This document shows, piece after piece, positions 55,882 to 64,000 of a stretch of DNA of 64,000 bases (within the stretch, counting starts at the first letter, position 1; every line of letters begins with the position of its first letter). This DNA comes from Umboniibacter marinipuniceus (GTDB lineage Bacteria; Pseudomonadota; Gammaproteobacteria; Pseudomonadales; DSM-25080). The stretch covers positions 55,890 to 119,889 of the forward strand of contig NZ_REFJ01000005.1 in the NCBI RefSeq assembly GCF_003688415.1, given 5' to 3'. A program made the translations under genes and the position numbers. The notes beneath the pieces are model-generated. The model was not told the origin of the DNA. It made no database searches and worked only from the letters and a program-made list of their open reading frames with translations.

Positions 55882-56352
55882 CTAGATGGCAGTTAGGGGA
55901 ATCTTTCCGCTAGCCTGTAATTGCTGTTGTTGAACCGAAATTCTACGGATTTCCTCACGCTCGATGAGTGCAGCAAGTGAAATGCTCTTTAGGAAATCAC
56001 GAATTTGTACGCTCAGGTCCATCCAAAGATGATGTGTTAAGCACATGCTGCCCTCGTGGCAATTTCCACGACCGTTACAGTTGGTCGCATCAATACTCTC
56101 GTCAACGGCGTCGACAATATCGGCAATATTGATATCGTTAGTGTCTACCGCCAAACGGTATCCACCGCCTGGGCCGCGCACAGAGGTCACTAAACCACGC
56201 CGGCGTAGTTTAGAGAATAATTGCTCAAGATAGGATAAGGAGATCTCTTGACGTGTTGAAATATCCGCCAGGCTAATCGTGCCATTACTTTGATTAATTG
56301 CGAGGTCTAGTAACGCCGTAACGGCATAGCGACCTTTGGTAGTTAAACGCAT
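55882..56352 (-). CDS. iscR: IscR, Rrf2-family Fe-S regulator
   Basis: The 156-aa regulator has an N-terminal winged helix MRLTTKGRYAVTALLDLA, a recognition helix region ISLSYLEQLFSKLRRRG and the cluster ligands Cys92, Cys98, Cys104 and His107 in CNGRGNCHEGSMCLTHH, the IscR rather than the SufR or NsrR pattern. It represses or activates suf genes according to Fe-S status. It heads the suf operon, and a type 1-like IscR site lies over its promoter. Confidence 0.96.
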   Translation of the reverse strand: MRLTTKGRYAVTALLDLAINQSNGTISLADISTRQEISLSYLEQLFSKLRRRGLVTSVRGPGGGYRLAVDTNDINIADIVDAVDESIDATNCNGRGNCHEGSMCLTHHLWMDLSVQIRDFLKSISLAALIEREEIRRISVQQQQLQASGKIPLTAI

Positions 56353-56378
56353 GAAATATACCTCTTGTACTGCCGCGC

Positions 56379-56412
56379 ATTATAAATAACCTAGTATTCT
56401 AGTCAAGATTAA
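56379..56412 (-). promoter_or_regulatory. iscR-suf promoter with type 1-like IscR box
   Basis: On the minus strand TTGACT (56406-56401), a 16-bp spacer and TATAAT-like ATAATA (56384-56379) form a good sigma-70 promoter. The stretch read from 56411 downward, AATCTTGACTAGAATACTAG then GTTAT, matches the type 1 IscR consensus at most informative positions (about 18-19 of 25 by eye). It overlaps the -35 box, so bound holo-IscR would repress. Confidence 0.7.
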
Positions 56413-56557
56413 ACTGCTGGGTAATTTCCGAGGCATTAAGGTTGGTTTTGCGCAGTGTGTATCAACCGTAAAGCTAGTTTGACTGTAAACCAATAAAGAG
56501 GCGGGCTAGTCGTTTCCTTAGCAACGAAACGACTAGCTGAGTAGGGTTGGATAGTTA

Positions 56558-57337
56558 CTAATTCTTGGGGGCTGTAGCCGTGTCACAGTAGAGTGCGATA
56601 ACAACTTTACAACATAAGCCAACGCTAATTAGTGTTGCGACAATAGCCGCGCCGGATGGAAGATCGAGGAGTAGCGAAATGAGCAGGCCTAAGAAGTAGC
56701 CGAGTACGCCAATGATTACAGCAGTGGCGGTGCGGTACTTGGTTAGCGCGCTCGTGGCGACAGCCGGGACGATTAAGCTAGTGAAGACGAGGTAGACACC
56801 CACTAACTGAACGCTAAGCGTGATTGCTACCGCGAAGCTGAGGTAGAAGATGGTTGCATTACGTTGGGGTGGAAACCAAATCCACAGACTGATAAGTGCC
56901 AGAGATACGATTGCCGGTACCAAGAGGTCATGCCAGTCCGTCCAGAGGATCTGCCCAGCCAGCATGGATTGAAGCAGTTCGTCGCCATGCGGAGAGTCCG
57001 CGAGAACTAGCACTCCGCAGACTGCCGCAAGTACGTACAGTAAGCCGATAAAAGCTTCCAGCTCATGCCGCACTAGTTTTTCAAGTTGGCTAATGAGTAG
57101 CGCTCCCCCCAGGGCGAAGGCAATGGGAAGTAACCAATGCCAGTGCTCAGAGGTCCATTCGTTGTGATGGAGTTCGGCCATAATTGCGCCAAGCGCAGCG
57201 ATTTGTGCAATAGCAAGGTCAATGAAGATAATATTGCGCTTTAGAACCTGCTTGCCGAGAGGGATATGCGTGCCTAGAACAATAAGGCCGGCGACGAGCG
57301 CCGGCAGTAGGATATTGATCAGGTCGCTATTAATCAT
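56558..57337 (-). CDS. Zinc/metal ABC permease, ZnuB-like
   Basis: The 259-aa ABC-3 type permease has about eight helices and the patterns VLGTHIPLGKQVLKRNIIFI, DLAIAQIAALGA and FTSLIVPAVATSAL. It passes zinc or manganese across the inner membrane. Its start overlaps the substrate-binding protein gene by 8 bp. No ATPase (ZnuC) gene is present in the cluster. Confidence 0.92.
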   Translation of the reverse strand: MINSDLINILLPALVAGLIVLGTHIPLGKQVLKRNIIFIDLAIAQIAALGAIMAELHHNEWTSEHWHWLLPIAFALGGALLISQLEKLVRHELEAFIGLLYVLAAVCGVLVLADSPHGDELLQSMLAGQILWTDWHDLLVPAIVSLALISLWIWFPPQRNATIFYLSFAVAITLSVQLVGVYLVFTSLIVPAVATSALTKYRTATAVIIGVLGYFLGLLISLLLDLPSGAAIVATLISVGLCCKVVIALYCDTATAPKN

Positions 57338-58229
57338 TATGAATTCGCTCTAGTTCATCAATTAGCGCCTCATACACATCGAAGAGACTAGGATGAGCAT
57401 CGCTGGCTGTATAGGCTAGCTGAACTTGTTCTACGTTGGTACGCTCGCTCAGCCACTGTGCGCCACGACCATCTTGGTAGCCAGTATAGACAATGGCTGC
57501 CACCTGTTCATTGCGACTTAATTCAATGAGTGACGCTAAGTGAGCGGGTGTGGGCGGAAGGCCAGGCTGGGGTTCTAGATCGCCGATTTGCTGCATCGAT
57601 AACCAGTCAAACAAGTAGCGAAAGCTGGAGTGATAGGCGATGTAGTTACTGCCCTTCAGAATCTCTGCGCGAGCTTCCCATTCGCTGGTTGCCGCCGTCC
57701 ACCTAGTAAGAAAGTTGTTCAGGTTTTGCTCGTAAGTAGCTTGATTCGCGCTGTCGATGAGGCTTAGTCGCTTGGTCAATTCTTCGGCTACCAGCTCGAC
57801 TCGGGAGGGAGAGAGGTGGAAGTGAGGATTCCCCGCGGCATGGACGTCGCCCATTGAACGATCAACGCGCTCAAGCTGGTCGAGTGTCTCTACCGCTTCG
57901 GCAGCAAAGAACATTCCAGGTTGGCCTGTTCTCAGCTCGCGATTATTCGCCTTCATCTGAAGCATCGGCAACCAACCAACTTCTAACTCAGCGCCCGAGC
58001 AAATGGCTAAGTCTGCACGACGGAATTGAGCGATGAGGCTGGGCCTCGCTTGGACGTGATGAGGGTCTTGGTGCGAAGTGGTTGCGGCGTAGATGTTTGC
58101 ATCGGGCGCAATTTCTGCCGCGAGCGCCTTCCACTCAGGCTCACACGCGAAGATGTTGAGTGCTTGAGAGGTGGCAGACGCTGCTAGCAGCGTCGCCCCC
58201 AATGTAATTTTCTTAATAAGCGTGAGCAC
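57330..58229 (-). CDS. Zinc ABC transporter substrate-binding protein, ZnuA-like
   Basis: The 299-aa protein has a signal peptide (cleaved near SQALN). Metal ligands are expected in ATTSHQDPHHVQARPS (His53, His57-58), HAAGNPHFHLSP and AYHSSFRYLF. It captures zinc in the periplasm and delivers it to the permease. The start is GTG, preceded by AGGAGCGCACG, and overlaps the barrel gene stop by 17 bp. Confidence 0.92.
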   Translation of the reverse strand: MLTLIKKITLGATLLAASATSQALNIFACEPEWKALAAEIAPDANIYAATTSHQDPHHVQARPSLIAQFRRADLAICSGAELEVGWLPMLQMKANNRELRTGQPGMFFAAEAVETLDQLERVDRSMGDVHAAGNPHFHLSPSRVELVAEELTKRLSLIDSANQATYEQNLNNFLTRWTAATSEWEARAEILKGSNYIAYHSSFRYLFDWLSMQQIGDLEPQPGLPPTPAHLASLIELSRNEQVAAIVYTGYQDGRGAQWLSERTNVEQVQLAYTASDAHPSLFDVYEALIDELERIHND

Positions 58230-59439
58230 CGTGCGCTCCTATTGCGGTGTTAAAGCCAATGCCGACAATAGTATTACTGGTCGACGACTCTCCAGAAATT
58301 TCTTCCTTAGTAGCGAATAGGCGAATCACCGAGAAGTGCGATGGATGCCAACCAATGGAAAGGCTCGTGTTGGTGGTTTCTTCGGCTTCGAACTCTGCAA
58401 CGGTTGTGCCGTCCGCTTCCGTATGAAATTCGTGGAAGTTCCAGCCTTTGAATTTGCCGTACCTAGAAGCCACTGACCAATTCGGATTGATTTGATAAAC
58501 TCCTGCAACATACCAGCCAATATTCTGCTCGTTGAGGTCAACTTCCTCGTACAGGTCGTCAGCGATGAGGAGTTCAGCGCTTAAAGAAAGGCTTTGATAC
58601 TTATAGTTACCATTAGGAGCCCACTTGTAAGTGGCATCAAAGATTGCCATATTCTTGCCGCCGTATGCGGGACCGTGGCCGTGATCGTGCTCGCCGTGGT
58701 CATCGTGCATGTCATGGTCGTCGTGCATGTCATGGTCGTCGTGCATGTCATGGTCGTCGTGGTGCTCTTCCGGGTGAAGCTGGCCGCTTTCATTGCGGAG
58801 GTAGGCGGCACCAAGCTGCCAGCTACTGGAGTTGCCAATGTCGCCGCCGAGTTTTGCGTAAAGCGTTGTGACGCCAATACTACTGTCAGTTGCTTCAGCT
58901 TCTTCGAGGGCAAGCGCGTCACCGGCAAATACTTCAGCACCTAAGGCAATGTAGGTCTCGGTTGGCGCAACCCAATTTAGGCGAATACCGTCGTCGGCAT
59001 AATGTGAGCCCAACATAGCGCGGTAGGCTATTGGACGTTCACTAAACGCATCCGTATGTAAATGTTGGTTATTAAGGTATCCGATATCAGAAAGCATACG
59101 TCCTGCTCGAATACCAAAGCCTCCCGGCAATGCCGTGGTTTGGATAAATGCTTCTTCCATCTCAAGTTCAATTTCGCCGTCATGCGAAGCGACGACCAAC
59201 GTCATTTTGCCGTAGAAGCTATCATCGATTGGTGCTGACAGAGCGATCTCTGAGTGGCCTAAATTGAAGCCGTCTTCACGTAATCCTTCGCTGAGCTCGT
59301 CCTCTTGGAAATAGCCATCGATGACGGCGGAGAGGTTGACGTCGGATTGAGCTAGTACTGGGGTTGAAGCCACTGACGCCAAGGCGAGTACAGAGCTAAT
59401 AGAAGCGGTTTTCGAGATGTTAGAGGTTTTAGTTTTCAT
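58213..59439 (-). CDS. Outer-membrane protein with His/Asp-rich metal-binding loop
   Basis: The 408-aa protein has a signal peptide (cleaved near VLAQS), beta-barrel strands and an insertion HPEEHHDDHDMHDDHDMHDD followed by DHGEHDHGHG (residues 222-256) that must bind zinc. The 18-bp unit coding for DDHDMH is repeated at 58708-58761. It lies in the zinc operon and probably concentrates or admits zinc at the outer membrane. The gene precedes the ZnuA-like gene and overlaps it. Confidence 0.85.
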   Translation of the reverse strand: MKTKTSNISKTASISSVLALASVASTPVLAQSDVNLSAVIDGYFQEDELSEGLREDGFNLGHSEIALSAPIDDSFYGKMTLVVASHDGEIELEMEEAFIQTTALPGGFGIRAGRMLSDIGYLNNQHLHTDAFSERPIAYRAMLGSHYADDGIRLNWVAPTETYIALGAEVFAGDALALEEAEATDSSIGVTTLYAKLGGDIGNSSSWQLGAAYLRNESGQLHPEEHHDDHDMHDDHDMHDDHDMHDDHGEHDHGHGPAYGGKNMAIFDATYKWAPNGNYKYQSLSLSAELLIADDLYEEVDLNEQNIGWYVAGVYQINPNWSVASRYGKFKGWNFHEFHTEADGTTVAEFEAEETTNTSLSIGWHPSHFSVIRLFATKEEISGESSTSNTIVGIGFNTAIGAHGAHAY

Positions 59440-59517
59440 TTAAAGTCGTCCATAAAGCTGCAAGGGTTTACCCCAGCAGGCATTGCTATTAGATTTTGTT
59501 TGATAAATTAGAATTAC

Positions 59518-59814
59518 TTAGCTAATAGAAGTGGACGAGGGTGGTGCTCGAGCCTTTGGCTGCTCAGCCAGTTCCAGTGTTGGAGTGACCTGCTGGAATG
59601 CCCAGTCGAAAAGGTCAGAAATGGCTTTGTGAGCGAAATCCAAGGTAGTATTAACGGCCTTCGAGGACCCATCGATCACGGCACAACTGACACACACTTC
59701 ACCGTGCACGTGCCCTACGTGATCAACATTATGGAAAGACGAAAGTAAAGGTAGGCTAACTAATATTGCTAGGATAGCTACTACAGTTAACCGTTTGAAG
59801 GACGATATGTTCAT
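59518..59814 (-). CDS. Small periplasmic/membrane His-Cys protein (DUF2946-like)
   Basis: The 98-aa protein has a hydrophobic N-terminal segment (VVAILAILVSLPLLSSF) followed by HNVDHVGHVHGEVCVSCAVI, a His- and Cys-rich stretch reminiscent of DUF2946 proteins, then a tail. The ATG follows AAGGAGGGCAA. It is the first gene of the zinc operon and might bind metal at the membrane. The family assignment is uncertain. Confidence 0.6.
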   Translation of the reverse strand: MNISSFKRLTVVAILAILVSLPLLSSFHNVDHVGHVHGEVCVSCAVIDGSSKAVNTTLDFAHKAISDLFDWAFQQVTPTLELAEQPKARAPPSSTSIS

Positions 59815-59947
59815 TTGCCCTCCTTGAGTAAGCGGTATGAATAATGTCAATCCTGAGCTGATTATAGTCGCCGGTTAGAGTAGATACAACTGAAACAACC
59901 CTGCCGCGAACAAAACTCGAGACAGGGTTGTAGGGGGGAGCTGAGCG

Positions 59948-60301
59948 TTAGGCGGTTTCGTTAGTGCGAAGCTTGTAGTTAAGTAGGAGAGCCAGGCCCA
60001 TGCAGAAAGGGAAAATCCCAGCATATTTAAAGCCTTCCAGATCGCCATTCATGAAGCCAACGGCCATAGCCGCTCCGCCGAGGCTAAGAAGAATCAGGGC
60101 AGTACGACGATCAGCGTCGGGCTCACGGCGAACCTTGTTAAGGCTTTCTAACGTTTCTGGCGTCAGGGTCTCGCCTTTGTCAATTGCCTTACGAAGCGTT
60201 TCCTGCATGGCAAGGCGATACTCAGTGCGCGATCGAATAAAGTAGGCGATGACGAGAGCGGGTGCTACGAAAACGCTTAAAATTGCAATAACTTCAGTCA
60301 T
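59948..60301 (-). CDS. DUF6249-type membrane protein
   Basis: The 117-aa protein has an N-terminal helix (AILSVFVAPALVIAYFI), a charged middle (RLAMQETLRKAIDKGETLTP, then ETLESLNKVRREPDADRRTA) and two C-terminal helices. The QETLRKAIDKGETLTPE element is typical of the DUF6249 family. The function is unknown. The start codon lies at the 3' side of a short AT-rich promoter region. Confidence 0.78.
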   Translation of the reverse strand: MTEVIAILSVFVAPALVIAYFIRSRTEYRLAMQETLRKAIDKGETLTPETLESLNKVRREPDADRRTALILLSLGGAAMAVGFMNGDLEGFKYAGIFPFCMGLALLLNYKLRTNETA

Positions 60302-60394
60302 AGTTACGGTCCTTATTTTAGATTAAATTTGCTTTCTTAATCTAATAGACGGCATGGCGGCGAAGTTGGATGCAACTAATTTGAAATAGTGATG

Positions 60395-60940
60395 CTACCA
60401 GTCAAGATCGTCGGGAATTTCGAAGTCTTGATACCAGTCCTTTTCCTCTTCGCTGAGTTCAAAGACATCTTTGTTCTCACAGAATAGGACGGCATCAGGA
60501 ACACGTTGTTCAATCTTGGATGCCACGGCCGCTGGGATGAGTTCGAATTGGTCGCCGTTAATGCCAATGGCCAATAGCTTTTTTTCTAGCGCGGTGAACT
60601 GCTTCTGACTTACTGAGATCTTCTTTACTTTCGATTGGTAACTAAAGTTGTAGTCTACATCACCATCTTTGGTTATCCGGTTGCTAAGAATTAGCTGCTT
60701 AACTTGGGCGGCAAGCTCTCTTTTGTGGAGGTTCTCTTGGCGTGCTCGGTTTAGCTCTCTATCTCGCTCTGCTGCAGCGGCTCTCTCTGCCTCCAGTCGC
60801 GCTTTGTTTTCGTCAACGACAGGCTTTTTACTCTTTAGTTGCTGCTTTTTTTGTTTGTTCTTCTTTTTGTTCGCTTGGGTAGCGTCTTTTTTTGAAATGA
60901 GTCCGGCTGCCAGTAATTGGTCTTGAAGCGAAGATGGCAT
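60395..60940 (-). CDS. DUF2058 family protein, YaiL-like
   Basis: The 181-aa protein begins SSLQDQLLAAGLISKKDATQ, continues with a Lys-rich helix (KKKNKQKKQQLKSKKP), a long charged helix (60-100) and a C-terminal globular part VDYNFSYQSKVKKISVSQKQ. This is the YaiL/DUF2058 architecture, annotated as a nucleic-acid-associated protein. The start is chosen for the conserved N terminus. Confidence 0.9.
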   Translation of the reverse strand: MPSSLQDQLLAAGLISKKDATQANKKKNKQKKQQLKSKKPVVDENKARLEAERAAAAERDRELNRARQENLHKRELAAQVKQLILSNRITKDGDVDYNFSYQSKVKKISVSQKQFTALEKKLLAIGINGDQFELIPAAVASKIEQRVPDAVLFCENKDVFELSEEEKDWYQDFEIPDDLDW

Positions 60941-61015
60941 AACGCAGTTAATCCTTGATAACAGTTAGGAAATTTGTGAGCTAATCATAGTAGCTGAGAA
61001 TGTGCCTCGCAATAC

Positions 61016-61672
61016 CTAGGCGGAAGGGGGGCGCTGTTCCCTGTTAGTCTGGCGTTCACCCTGGTGGCGACTCAGCAAGGCACCGGTTCCAGCACCGCAG
61101 GCAATGACCGTCCGCATCATATCCTCTACGCCAATATCAGGATATAAGGTAACCGCTTCTGGGGGGAGGTGGTACATCATCCCCGATGTCGGGTTCGGGC
61201 CGGTCGGAACGAAAACGGTGAAGTCTCCGTTAGGGTGTCGTGAGGTGACTAAGGCCGTAACTCTCGCCGGGCAGTTAATACCATAAAGATTTACCACGGC
61301 CACTTCACCATTGGCGAAGGGTGAGTTGCTCTTATCGCCGAAAAATTGACCCACAATTTCTTTTATCAAGTTGTAGCCCGGAGCCAGTCGTGATGCATAG
61401 CGATCAAAACGCTCATGGATCCAAGAACCGACACTTGTTGCAACGATTGTGCCGAGGAGGAAGCAAAGGCTTATTATCAAACTGAGTGCCAATATATCAC
61501 CTACCAACTCAGGCAGATCAAAATGGTCGAGGAGTATTGAGGTTATCGGGCTAATCAGCTCTGAGATGACTCCGAAAAGCCAGCGGAACAAGAACGCCAA
61601 AATCATAATTGGAAGGATGACAACTACGCCACCGATAATGGCATTTTTTATAAAGTTGCGAATAGCCGACAT
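61016..61672 (-). CDS. DUF502 family inner-membrane protein
   Basis: The 218-aa protein has two strong helices (residues about 12-34 and 58-82), then a soluble domain with YNLIKEIVGQFFGDKS, FTVFVPTGPNPTSGMMYHLP and VTLYPDIGVEDMMRTVIACG, all characteristic of DUF502. It has no assigned function. It is the last minus-strand gene before the second receptor. Confidence 0.93.
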   Translation of the reverse strand: MSAIRNFIKNAIIGGVVVILPIMILAFLFRWLFGVISELISPITSILLDHFDLPELVGDILALSLIISLCFLLGTIVATSVGSWIHERFDRYASRLAPGYNLIKEIVGQFFGDKSNSPFANGEVAVVNLYGINCPARVTALVTSRHPNGDFTVFVPTGPNPTSGMMYHLPPEAVTLYPDIGVEDMMRTVIACGAGTGALLSRHQGERQTNREQRPPSA

Positions 61673-61802
61673 GATAAGCGTGCTCTTTGTTTAATAGATA
61701 GCTGAATATTATCGCCAGTTAGCAGCAATTACGAGCTTTCAGCGTTGGAGCGGCGAGTCATATCGAGCGTTTACCGCAAGAGGAAACGTTTATGAGTTAA
61801 TT

Positions 61803-61816
61803 TTGCATTCGAAGTA
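61803..61816 (+). promoter_or_regulatory. Shared motif TTGCATTCGAAGTA, upstream copy
   Basis: Exact 14-bp match to the two copies before the receptor gene at 3900, located 297 bp before the second receptor start. Confidence 0.55.
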
Positions 61817-62004
61817 TTTAGTGCAGCTAATTGATAGCGAACTCAATTTTGACCGTCGATGCCTAGCTTTGTAGATTGCGTTTGATTAATTTTCATAGGC
61901 TTCATAGCCGGTTAGTTTGCTGGGTGTTGGCCGGTTTACACTAGTTTTTGAGTCAATACTTGAGCGCCACAGGTGAATAATATTGGTTCTTTTTCAGTAT
62001 GAGC

Positions 62005-62033
62005 TTGACTTTTTTTGCATCCGAAGTACAAAA
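62005..62033 (+). promoter_or_regulatory. Candidate promoter of second receptor with embedded motif copy
   Basis: TTGACT (62005-62010) and TACAAA (62027-62032) are separated by 16 bp. The spacer contains TTGCATCCGAAGTA (62015-62028), a one-base variant of the motif seen before both receptors. A protein bound there would sit between the -35 and -10 boxes. Confidence 0.5.
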
Positions 62034-62041
62034 TGCCGCTA

Positions 62042-62065
62042 GGTAGGTAGTTATTAGTACCTACC
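62042..62065 (+). other. Perfect inverted repeat in receptor leader
   Basis: GGTAGGTA/TACCTACC, 8-bp arms with an 8-base spacer, about 10 bp downstream of the candidate -10 box. It could be an operator or a leader hairpin; no terminator T-tract follows. Confidence 0.5.
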
Positions 62066-62112
62066 GGCCAGATTATATAATTATACAAATACGTACATCT
62101 GAGGAGTCAGGC

Positions 62113-64000
62113 ATGGGTACAAACTTTAAGGCTAAGCATTCGGTTCTTGCTACATCGATTGCTGCGGTGCTTGCAGGTAACACTGCAATGGCACAGGACG
62201 CATCAAGCGAGTCATCGGTAGCGCTAGAAGAAATCATTGTGACCGCCACTAAACGTGAGTCAAGTGTTCAGGATTTGTCAGTTGCCGTTACCGCTGTTAC
62301 TGGCGATCAGCTAACTGAGCTGTCGATTGTAAATATCCTTGATCTCGACAAGACCGTTCCGGGAATGCAGGTTAAGAATTCGGGCAATGACCCAGTAATT
62401 ATTATGCGTGGTGCGGGTGCAGCCGGCACAAACGATATCTCAGTGCCCGTCTACATTGATGGCCAGTATCGTCCACGCGCAGGTCAAGCCTTGGCCTCAT
62501 ATCTTGACGTTGAGCGTGTAGAAGTCCTTCGTGGTCCTCAGGGAACGTTGTTCGGTCGCAATACCTTAGGTGGCTTGGTTAACGTTATTGCCAACAAACC
62601 AAGTACTGAAGATTTTGAATTCGGTGCCGCGGCAACACTAGGCAACTACTCTCTCCGCAAGGTTGAAGGTTTTGTAAATATTCCTATGGGCGACATGTTT
62701 GCCGCGCGAATTACCGCTAGTGATACATTCCGTGACCCATACGTTGTTAACACCTTCAATGAAGATGGCGGTCTAAAGGACGCTGACAATACGTACGCGC
62801 GTGCGCAACTTGGCTTCTACCCAAGTGATGATTTTGATTTGACGCTAACGGCTACCTACTGGGAAGATACTGCCAACGGTAACGCTGACTATGCTTATAA
62901 AGTATTGGGTGTTCCGGTAAATCCAGCTACTGGGGCTACCAACGGCATGACCGGTATTATGGAACCTCGTCAAGGTACCAGTGCTACTGCTAACGGCGGT
63001 CGTCCTCAGGCTGGTGAGTACCCAACCGATTACACTGCTGCAACCGACTCTGATCCGTACCGTATCGCTAATGACTTCGGTGCGAGCCGCGACATTAAAG
63101 AAACGTCTTTCAGTGCTGCCCTAAACTGGGACCTAGACTTCGCTACGCTGCGAGCAGCGGCAACCTTGTTTGACTACGAAGAGTATCGTTTAACTGACTC
63201 TGATCTTTCTCCAAATCCATCTGCTGATCTTGATAACCGTGGCCCTCAGGCCTTGGATTGCACTTGGTGGAACTACTACCCGGCAACGGATTGCGGCCTA
63301 GTTGCCGGTCAGCGTGTAAACTCGAAAGCTATTCAAGCTGATGTTAACCTGAACTCGAACAGTGAAGGTCCACTTCAGTGGACAGTGGGCTACTACTTCT
63401 ACGATGACTCAGGCGATGGCGACACAAGCGGTGAATTCGTTTGGGGTTACACCTCATCAGCTACGCCACAAAATCCTGTTTGGGCACACTGGTTGTACCA
63501 GGGTAATGGCGGAACTCAATCGCAGGCCATTTACGGTCAGGCAGCCTACGACCTAACTGATGATTTGACCGTTGAAGCGGGTCTTCGTTACTCGGAAGAT
63601 GAGCGTCGTTCGTACACTATGTACCTCGACACCGGTCTTAACTGGGGCACTTGGCCACCAAGCTTTGATAACCCAGAATGGGTAGCTGACCGCACCTCAG
63701 CTTGGCCGACATTGTTTACCGTCAAGGGTTCTGAGATCAACGGTAAGGCAAGTAACACCGATTACAAACTAGCGCTTAAGTACAACTTGAATGATGACGT
63801 GATGGTTTATGGTTCGGTTGCAACGGGCTACATCGGCGGTTCACCTAAAGGTGGCGGTAACTTTGAATTGACCGATCCTAATACGGTTGACGCCTATGAA
63901 ATTGGTGTGAAGTCGACACTGCTTGACGGCGCAATGCGTTTGAATGCGTCAGCATACCGAAATGATTTCGACGGCCTTTCGACTACGGTATTCGTAGAAC
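62113..64000 (+). CDS. TonB-dependent outer-membrane receptor, cut by the window end
   Basis: The frame is open from the ATG at 62113 (after GAGGAGTCAGGC) to the last base, 629 codons without a stop. It has a signal peptide (cleaved near AMAQD), a TonB-box-like EEIIVTATKR at 39-48, a plug with VEVLRGPQGTLFGRNTLGGL and barrel strands. The motif YGSVATGYIGGSPKGGGNFE and TVDAYEIGVKSTLLDGAMRL match late barrel strands, so perhaps 120-180 residues are missing. It is a relative of the receptor at 3900 and shares promoter motifs with it. The substrate is unknown. Confidence 0.93.
   Translation, partial: MGTNFKAKHSVLATSIAAVLAGNTAMAQDASSESSVALEEIIVTATKRESSVQDLSVAVTAVTGDQLTELSIVNILDLDKTVPGMQVKNSGNDPVIIMRGAGAAGTNDISVPVYIDGQYRPRAGQALASYLDVERVEVLRGPQGTLFGRNTLGGLVNVIANKPSTEDFEFGAAATLGNYSLRKVEGFVNIPMGDMFAARITASDTFRDPYVVNTFNEDGGLKDADNTYARAQLGFYPSDDFDLTLTATYWEDTANGNADYAYKVLGVPVNPATGATNGMTGIMEPRQGTSATANGGRPQAGEYPTDYTAATDSDPYRIANDFGASRDIKETSFSAALNWDLDFATLRAAATLFDYEEYRLTDSDLSPNPSADLDNRGPQALDCTWWNYYPATDCGLVAGQRVNSKAIQADVNLNSNSEGPLQWTVGYYFYDDSGDGDTSGEFVWGYTSSATPQNPVWAHWLYQGNGGTQSQAIYGQAAYDLTDDLTVEAGLRYSEDERRSYTMYLDTGLNWGTWPPSFDNPEWVADRTSAWPTLFTVKGSEINGKASNTDYKLALKYNLNDDVMVYGSVATGYIGGSPKGGGNFELTDPNTVDAYEIGVKSTLLDGAMRLNASAYRNDFDGLSTTVFVE

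Noticed and set aside
58594-58944. 116-aa plus-strand frame rich in Val-His-Val-Met
   Set aside because: It is the antisense of the repeated His/Asp loop of the outer-membrane protein.

Overview
The window looks like chromosomal DNA of a marine-type gammaproteobacterium. The evidence is the yadG-yadH-queF gene order, an iscR-sufBCDSA-sufT-sufE cluster with a 3-Cys IscR, ArfB, NagZ, a YaiL-type DUF2058 protein, two large TonB-dependent receptors of the glycan/oligomer type and a TPR-sulfotransferase next to one of them. A Cellvibrionales-like origin is my inference; there is no rRNA or marker gene here that settles it. Most of the window is densely coding single-copy chromosome. The unusual parts are the left end, several short tandem repeats and a few transport operons with unexpected composition.

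Layout. 1-1.8 kb: tandem tRNA-Glu/tRNA-Gly array with 270-bp units, followed by 130-bp repeats made of a tRNA-Glu 3' half plus a terminator, then a higA antitoxin and a higB toxin gene broken by a stop codon. 1.9-6.2 kb: TPR-sulfotransferase divergent from a TonB-dependent receptor. 6.4-9 kb: small lipoprotein, OmpW, alpha/beta hydrolase. 9.1-13.8 kb: TolC-HlyD-ABC2-ABC2 efflux operon with no ATPase. 13.8-15.8 kb: glutathione-dependent formaldehyde detoxification (FrmA, FghA). 16-21 kb: M2 peptidase lipoprotein, MDR oxidoreductase, DUF885 peptidase lipoprotein. 21-22.1 kb: three small stress/envelope genes. 22.3-27.5 kb: a LolA-like protein, two FtsX-type permeases, a LolD-like ATPase and an outer-membrane barrel in one overlapping operon.

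27.6-34.3 kb: methyltransferase, membrane metal-hydrolase, FemAB-like acyltransferase preceded by a TCGGC pentanucleotide repeat, a long NagZ, an RbgA/YlqF GTPase, a thioesterase. 34.4-45.5 kb: secreted multi-domain serine hydrolase, dioxygenase/aldolase pair, TPR protein, ArfB, YadGH transporter with QueF, class III cyclase, hexapeptide acyltransferase, nitroreductase. 45.6-49.9 kb: tRNA-Ser, renalase-like flavoprotein with a TIGR03643 protein, SOUL protein, thioredoxin-like protein and small unknowns. 49.9-56.4 kb: the Suf Fe-S assembly operon under IscR. 56.5-59.8 kb: a zinc uptake operon (small His/Cys protein, His-rich outer-membrane protein, ZnuA-like, ZnuB-like) without ZnuC. 59.9-61.7 kb: DUF6249, DUF2058 and DUF502 proteins. 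62.1 kb to the end: a second TonB-dependent receptor, cut by the window edge.

The best candidates for something little described are the LolA-like/ABC/outer-membrane-barrel operon (22.3-27.5 kb), a 14-bp motif (TTGCATTCGAAGTA) present twice upstream of each of the two TonB-dependent receptors that lie about 58 kb apart, and the tRNA-Glu-derived repeats next to a decayed toxin-antitoxin locus.
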